Shown piece by piece: positions 6,934-9,893 of a DNA stretch of 9,893 nucleotides. Source of the DNA: GCA-2726245 sp035513655 (GTDB taxonomy: Bacteria; Planctomycetota; Planctomycetia; Pirellulales; Pirellulaceae); contig DATKBV010000411.1 of the NCBI GenBank assembly GCA_035513655.1, positions 1-9,893 of the forward strand, in the 5' to 3' direction. A program made the position numbers and the translations under genes. The first letter of the stretch is position 1; each line of letters begins with the position of its first letter. Under the pieces are notes generated by a model, which saw only the letters and a program-made list of their open reading frames with translations, ran no database searches and was not told where the DNA came from.

Positions 6934-8130
6934 ATGCCCGACAATTTTGAGCCAGCGCGAGATTACTTGAGAAGGCGGGTGATTCAGGCGCGGGACTGGG
7001 CGGAGAAAGGCTTTCCCGGGGCGGCATTCGATTCATTTCGCGCCTCGATCGGTGGGCGGTTATGGACAATACGCCCGTTACGGTACGTGGAGTTTCCAGG
7101 GATAAAGCAATCGAAAGGCGTCCGTTTCGTCGCGACTCGCGACGAACATCCAGCAGAGGCAGCATATCTGGATGTCCTGCCGGCCCCCGACATTTCTGGC
7201 AAGCCACCGTGGGTAAAAGTCAAAGTTGTTGACTTGAATGACAGCGAAAAAATACGTTCAACCCACGACCTCATCGCTGCCGGAGTTGGCAACAATAATT
7301 GCAACGACGAGATCGCCATCGACGAATTCTTCAAGACTCATCTGCGCAAGTCATTTGCAACAGCGAAGAAAGAGGTTATTCCGGAATTTCTGTTTCCCTA
7401 TCCTGACGCGAGGGCCGAGTGTCGCTCGGTCACGTTATCGTCAGACTTACCTACCAACTCGGGGTTAACGGCACAGCGCGATGCCGATGAATCCAGGGCA
7501 ATCGATTCGTCGTCGGCCGATGCTGTCGTGACTTGGCAGGCCGGGGAAGCGTTTTGCGATTTGGAAGACAAATCAGCGTTCTGCGACCCGAACCGGATCG
7601 CTAAGCACTTTGGCTTTCCATATCAACATGTTTTCTCGATTGCATTGCGATTCGAGAACGGCGCGTACACGGTTCCTAATGTCCACGATTCGACATTGCG
7701 ATCGCACTATCTCGGCGACCTTGCGACGATTCGCTGGCTGAAGGGTCGGTATCCTGATGCCTGGATCTGGGACGAACGGTACGAAATTCAAACGAACCTG
7801 GACGGACTGCGCAACGAAGGACGGCGTCTGGCTCAGCGGGAGTTCATTCGCACGTTCGGACGGGAACCGCTGCGCCGTCTTAAAGACGACCTCCTGGCAA
7901 ACGGGGTTGACCGTCCGGAGCTAAAGGGGAAGGGAAAGCCCGACATCGTGGCTTATCTTCCCGAAATTAATGCGTGGCACGTTTATGAGGTGAAGAGAGC
8001 TGACACGGGCGACAAGCTGAGCGACGAACAGCGCCGCTGGCTTACAGTAATGACAAGACACTTTGACTTCGTGTGTGAACTCACGTTGCGGAACCACGCA
8101 TGCTTGTCGGAACTGTCACCATTCCGTTGA
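6934..8130 (+). CDS. Orphan VRR-NUC-like PD-(D/E)xK nuclease with unknown N-terminal region
   Basis: A 398-residue protein. The ATG is preceded by AGGGA (6921-6925) at 8 bases. The C-terminal 70 residues carry the VRR-NUC pattern also seen in the FAN1 nuclease and in phage or restriction-type nucleases: KGKPDIVAYLPE (Asp337), then WHVYEVKRA (Glu352 and Lys354, the ExK pair), then GDKLSDEQRRWL (Gln366). All metal-binding and catalytic positions are present, so an active DNA endonuclease or exonuclease domain is expected. The first 320 residues are unfamiliar: a beta-rich part (LWTIRPLRYVEFPG, WVKVKVVDLND), a segment DEIAIDEFFKTHLRKSF, a Ser/Asp-rich linker at about 170-205, and a part with Trp-rich helix LATIRWLKGRYPDAWIWDERYEIQTN leading into the nuclease. 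No helicase or methylase neighbour is seen. DNA repair, defence or mobile-element use are all possible. Confidence 0.75.
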   Translation: MPDNFEPARDYLRRRVIQARDWAEKGFPGAAFDSFRASIGGRLWTIRPLRYVEFPGIKQSKGVRFVATRDEHPAEAAYLDVLPAPDISGKPPWVKVKVVDLNDSEKIRSTHDLIAAGVGNNNCNDEIAIDEFFKTHLRKSFATAKKEVIPEFLFPYPDARAECRSVTLSSDLPTNSGLTAQRDADESRAIDSSSADAVVTWQAGEAFCDLEDKSAFCDPNRIAKHFGFPYQHVFSIALRFENGAYTVPNVHDSTLRSHYLGDLATIRWLKGRYPDAWIWDERYEIQTNLDGLRNEGRRLAQREFIRTFGREPLRRLKDDLLANGVDRPELKGKGKPDIVAYLPEINAWHVYEVKRADTGDKLSDEQRRWLTVMTRHFDFVCELTLRNHACLSELSPFR

Positions 8131-8181
8131 CTACCAATTCGGGCCGTTCGGGTGGATACAATCTCCAATGGAGGTCGCGTC

Positions 8182-8220
8182 ATGCCAAACTACGAGACCG
8201 GGGTACGATACATCGCGTAG
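8182..8220 (+). CDS. Possible 12-residue leader ORF
   Basis: ATG at 8182 has a strong GGAGG (8170-8174) 7 bases upstream and reads 12 codons (MPNYETGVRYIA) to TAG at 8220, 20 bases before the next gene's ATG. The strong ribosome site on such a short frame suggests either a leader peptide for the 8240 gene or the stub of a decayed gene. No family is recognised. Confidence 0.22.
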   Translation: MPNYETGVRYIA

Positions 8221-8239
8221 CAGTGAAGGAGCGGATCGG

Positions 8240-8665
8240 ATGATCAAAGCAATATACCGTGACGGTGTCATTCAACCTGTCGACCCAGTACCGCTGGATT
8301 GGACGGAAGGTCAGGAATTGCAGATTCAGCGGCTGCAGGCCAGCAGCGCCGACGTGGAGTTGCGGAGACAATTCGAATCGCTTTCGGGCCAGTGGAAACA
8401 GGAATCGCGGTATCTATCCTCGACCACCGACATCTCGACGATTCCGGCGTACCAGCGGATTATCGGCATGGGGATGCCAGTGGTCCCGTTGATTCTCGAA
8501 GACCTTCGAAAGCAACCCTATCACTGGTTTTGGGCCTTGAAGGCAATCACCGGCGAGGATCCCGTTCCGGAGACGATGCGCGGGCGGGTTCGCGAGATGG
8601 CGGACGCTTGGATAAGCTGGGGTGTTGAAAAGAAAATGATCGAAGCCAATGACTCTGGACAATAG
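8240..8665 (+). CDS. AF2212-like antitoxin domain fused to a Trp-rich domain; first gene of a candidate two-gene system
   Basis: A 141-residue protein. The frame is open further upstream, but ATG 8240 is chosen because GGAG (8228-8231) lies 8 bases before it and the family resemblance starts exactly there. Residues 1-30 (MIKAIYRDGVIQPVDPVPL, then EGQELQIQ) match the AF2212-like antitoxin / DUF104 pattern, an antitoxin strand domain usually paired with PIN or other toxins. Residues about 45-130 form a second domain: WKQESRYLSSTTDI, YQRIIGMGMPVVPLILEDL, HWFWALKAITGEDPVP, then AWISWG. I know this as a recurring uncharacterised bacterial domain without assigned function. Its last 17 bases overlap the start of the next gene, so the two are co-translated. 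The natural inference is that this is an antitoxin-like partner of the downstream protein; no direct evidence is in the sequence. Confidence 0.75.
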   Translation: MIKAIYRDGVIQPVDPVPLDWTEGQELQIQRLQASSADVELRRQFESLSGQWKQESRYLSSTTDISTIPAYQRIIGMGMPVVPLILEDLRKQPYHWFWALKAITGEDPVPETMRGRVREMADAWISWGVEKKMIEANDSGQ

Positions 8666-9086
8666 TTTTCCGAATTTGTCGCCCAGCTCGTTTGAAGTCA
8701 CCAGCGAGTTTTCACTTGAATACAACTGCATAGCCTGGGCCGCCGGCGACAATACCCGATGGTGGTGGCCCACTGGCGGCGGCTATTGGCCAATCGACAA
8801 CAACAACACGACCATCGATTCATTCCTCCAGGCGTTTGCCACAATCGGTTACGAGCCCGCGGATGACGACTTACTCGAAGCCGGCTATGAGAGGGTAGCG
8901 TTGTATGCCAAGGACGATCATGTCACACACGCCGCGCGTCAATTGGTGGGCGGTCGATGGACCAGTAAGCTCGGTTCCGACGTGGACATCAAACATGAGT
9001 TGCTCAGCATCGAAGGTGAACTCTATGGCACGGTTGTCCAACTGCTGAAGCGACCGCTCGTCGCGATGATTTCAAAACAACCGTAA
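8649..9086 (+). CDS. DUF7689-like protein with Asn-Cys/His pattern, second gene of the candidate pair
   Basis: A 145-residue soluble protein whose ATG lies 17 bases inside the preceding gene. There is no good ribosome site of its own, so translation probably depends on coupling. Landmarks: YNCIAWAAGDNTRWWWP (Cys27), GYWP, FLQAFATIGYEP, YERVALYA, VTHAARQL (His94), GRWTSKLG (residues 102-109) and LYGTVVQLLKRP. These match a widespread uncharacterised family (DUF7689, assigned from memory of its motifs). A Cys at the start of a helix after Asn, a His at the start of a strand and a polar residue on the next strand is the order seen in papain-like/NlpC folds. A cysteine peptidase or acyltransferase-like fold is therefore possible but unproven. 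It could be a toxin, or the reverse if the upstream protein is the effector. Length is normal for the family. Confidence 0.75.
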   Translation: MTLDNSFPNLSPSSFEVTSEFSLEYNCIAWAAGDNTRWWWPTGGGYWPIDNNNTTIDSFLQAFATIGYEPADDDLLEAGYERVALYAKDDHVTHAARQLVGGRWTSKLGSDVDIKHELLSIEGELYGTVVQLLKRPLVAMISKQP

Positions 9087-9212
9087 TCCGCGGGCTGTGA
9101 GAGTAGGCATCACTCCAGGGGGCGCGAGCACCGCTTCTACGGAACGAAGGCTCTATGCCAATAAATTGTTTATGCCTAGATTCTTGAGGCCAAAACGCTG
9201 ATAATCGTGACC

Positions 9213-9218
9213 AAGGAG
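9213..9218 (+). promoter_or_regulatory. Ribosome binding site of the DUF1501 gene
   Basis: AAGGAG lies 6 bases before the ATG at 9225, consistent with this start and with the Tat signal beginning a few residues later. Confidence 0.6.
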
Positions 9219-9224
9219 AATCCC

Positions 9225-9893
9225 ATGCTGCGAGTCCTTGGATCGTCGAAACAACTTTGCGGAGGCATCACACGCCGCGACATGTTGCGCGTGGGTGGGC
9301 TGGGGTTCGCCGGGCTAGGGTTGGCGGATGTGCTCCAGTTGCGTGAATCATCTGCCTCGTCGTCACAGCATGGCCCTACTTTCGGCAAAGCCAAATCGGT
9401 GATCCTGATTCACTTGTATGGCGCGCCCAGCCAGCTTGAATGGGCCGACATGAAGCCGGACGCTCCGGTGGAGATCCGCGGCGAGCTGAATGGTATTCCA
9501 TCGTCGCTGCCTGGATGCGATGTCTGCGAATTACTGCCGAATCATGCCAAGGTGATGGATCGTGTTACCGTTCTCCGGTCGCTCACGCATCCGCATCCGA
9601 TTCATGGCGTTGCGTATGCCTTGACGGGAACGCCTGCGATCGACGTCGCCATGGAATTGAGTCCGCGCGATTCACGGCACTGGCCGTTCTTTGGCTCCGT
9701 CGTCGATTATCTCGAAAGCCGAGGTGGCGACCGGGCATCGGCCATTCCGAATAACATCGCCTTGCCATTCCGTTTCAGCAGCCACCGCGAAGGCGAAGTT
9801 CCGCGCGCTGGCCCCTACGGAGCGTTTCTGGGCAGCCAGTACGATCCACTGTGGACGGACTTTGCCGGAACCGCAACGAAAGGTCACGAGAAG
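9225..9893 (+). CDS. DUF1501 family protein with Tat signal, 3' end outside window
   Basis: The frame runs from ATG 9225 to the window edge without a stop: 223 residues of a family that is usually about 450 long. Residues 16-21 (TRRDML) are a twin-arginine motif followed by a glycine/leucine-rich hydrophobic stretch (VGGLGFAGLGLADVL), so the protein is probably exported folded. The DUF1501 hallmark follows: VILIHLYGAPSQLEWADMKP, DAPVEIRGEL, then LPNHAKVMDRVTVLRSLTHPHPIHGVAYALTG. The fold belongs to the alkaline phosphatase/sulfatase-like superfamily, and the His-rich segment is where metal ligands would be expected. In planctomycetes these genes usually sit beside DUF1549/DUF1553 cytochrome-type genes. 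None is visible upstream here, so a partner, if any, would be beyond the right edge. Substrate is unknown. The 138 bp upstream show no convincing promoter. Confidence 0.9.
   Translation, partial: MLRVLGSSKQLCGGITRRDMLRVGGLGFAGLGLADVLQLRESSASSSQHGPTFGKAKSVILIHLYGAPSQLEWADMKPDAPVEIRGELNGIPSSLPGCDVCELLPNHAKVMDRVTVLRSLTHPHPIHGVAYALTGTPAIDVAMELSPRDSRHWPFFGSVVDYLESRGGDRASAIPNNIALPFRFSSHREGEVPRAGPYGAFLGSQYDPLWTDFAGTATKGHEK

Noticed and set aside
9104..9178. Inverted repeat taggcat / atgccta between the DUF7689-like and DUF1501 genes
   Set aside because: Only 7 bp with a loop of about 60 bases and no T-tract; likely chance.
9200..9205. GATAAT as a -10 box for the DUF1501 gene
   Set aside because: No -35 at suitable spacing, and transcription would start inside or at the ribosome site.

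Overview
The window looks like a planctomycete chromosome of the Pirellula/Rhodopirellula kind. This is inferred from gene content: a very long coiled-coil protein with a secreted prenyltransferase-repeat protein directly behind it, and a Tat-exported DUF1501 protein at the right edge. All three are characteristic of planctomycete genomes. No rRNA or tRNA gene was seen, so the placement rests on protein families recognised by eye.

Layout. (1) Bases 1-5570, plus strand: the C-terminal 1487 residues of a giant alanine/glutamine-rich coiled-coil protein, then a secreted alpha/alpha-barrel repeat protein whose ATG overlaps the preceding stop (TGATG), so the two are probably translationally coupled. 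The first gene carries a 37-bp perfect direct repeat, 72 bp apart, around a 35-bp segment containing a perfect hairpin. It is read in frame and looks like a short element inserted into a gene. (2) Bases 5706-6148, minus strand: a compact HicA-HicB toxin-antitoxin pair with a 4-bp overlap. (3) Bases 6181-6654, minus strand: the N-terminal half of a REP-associated (Y1, HUH) transposase, broken after the HUH motif, with short repeats around it. (4) Bases 6934-8130, plus strand: a 398-residue protein with a C-terminal VRR-NUC-like PD-(D/E)xK nuclease domain behind a long N-terminal region I do not recognise. (5) Bases 8240-9086, plus strand: two overlapping small genes. The first has an AF2212-like (DUF104) antitoxin-type N-terminus fused to a Trp-rich domain. 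The second is a DUF7689-like protein with an Asn-Cys / His / Trp-Thr-Ser-Lys pattern that could be a papain-like Cys-His fold. (6) From 9225: the start of a DUF1501 protein running off the edge.

Bases about 5700-9090 therefore look like a small accessory islet (toxin-antitoxin pair, transposase remnant, orphan nuclease, candidate second two-gene system) between two typical planctomycete loci. The best candidates for something undescribed are the overlapping 8240-9086 pair, the nuclease with its unknown N-terminus, and the in-frame repeat element at 1377-1485. All functional statements for these are inference from motifs and context; no search was run.
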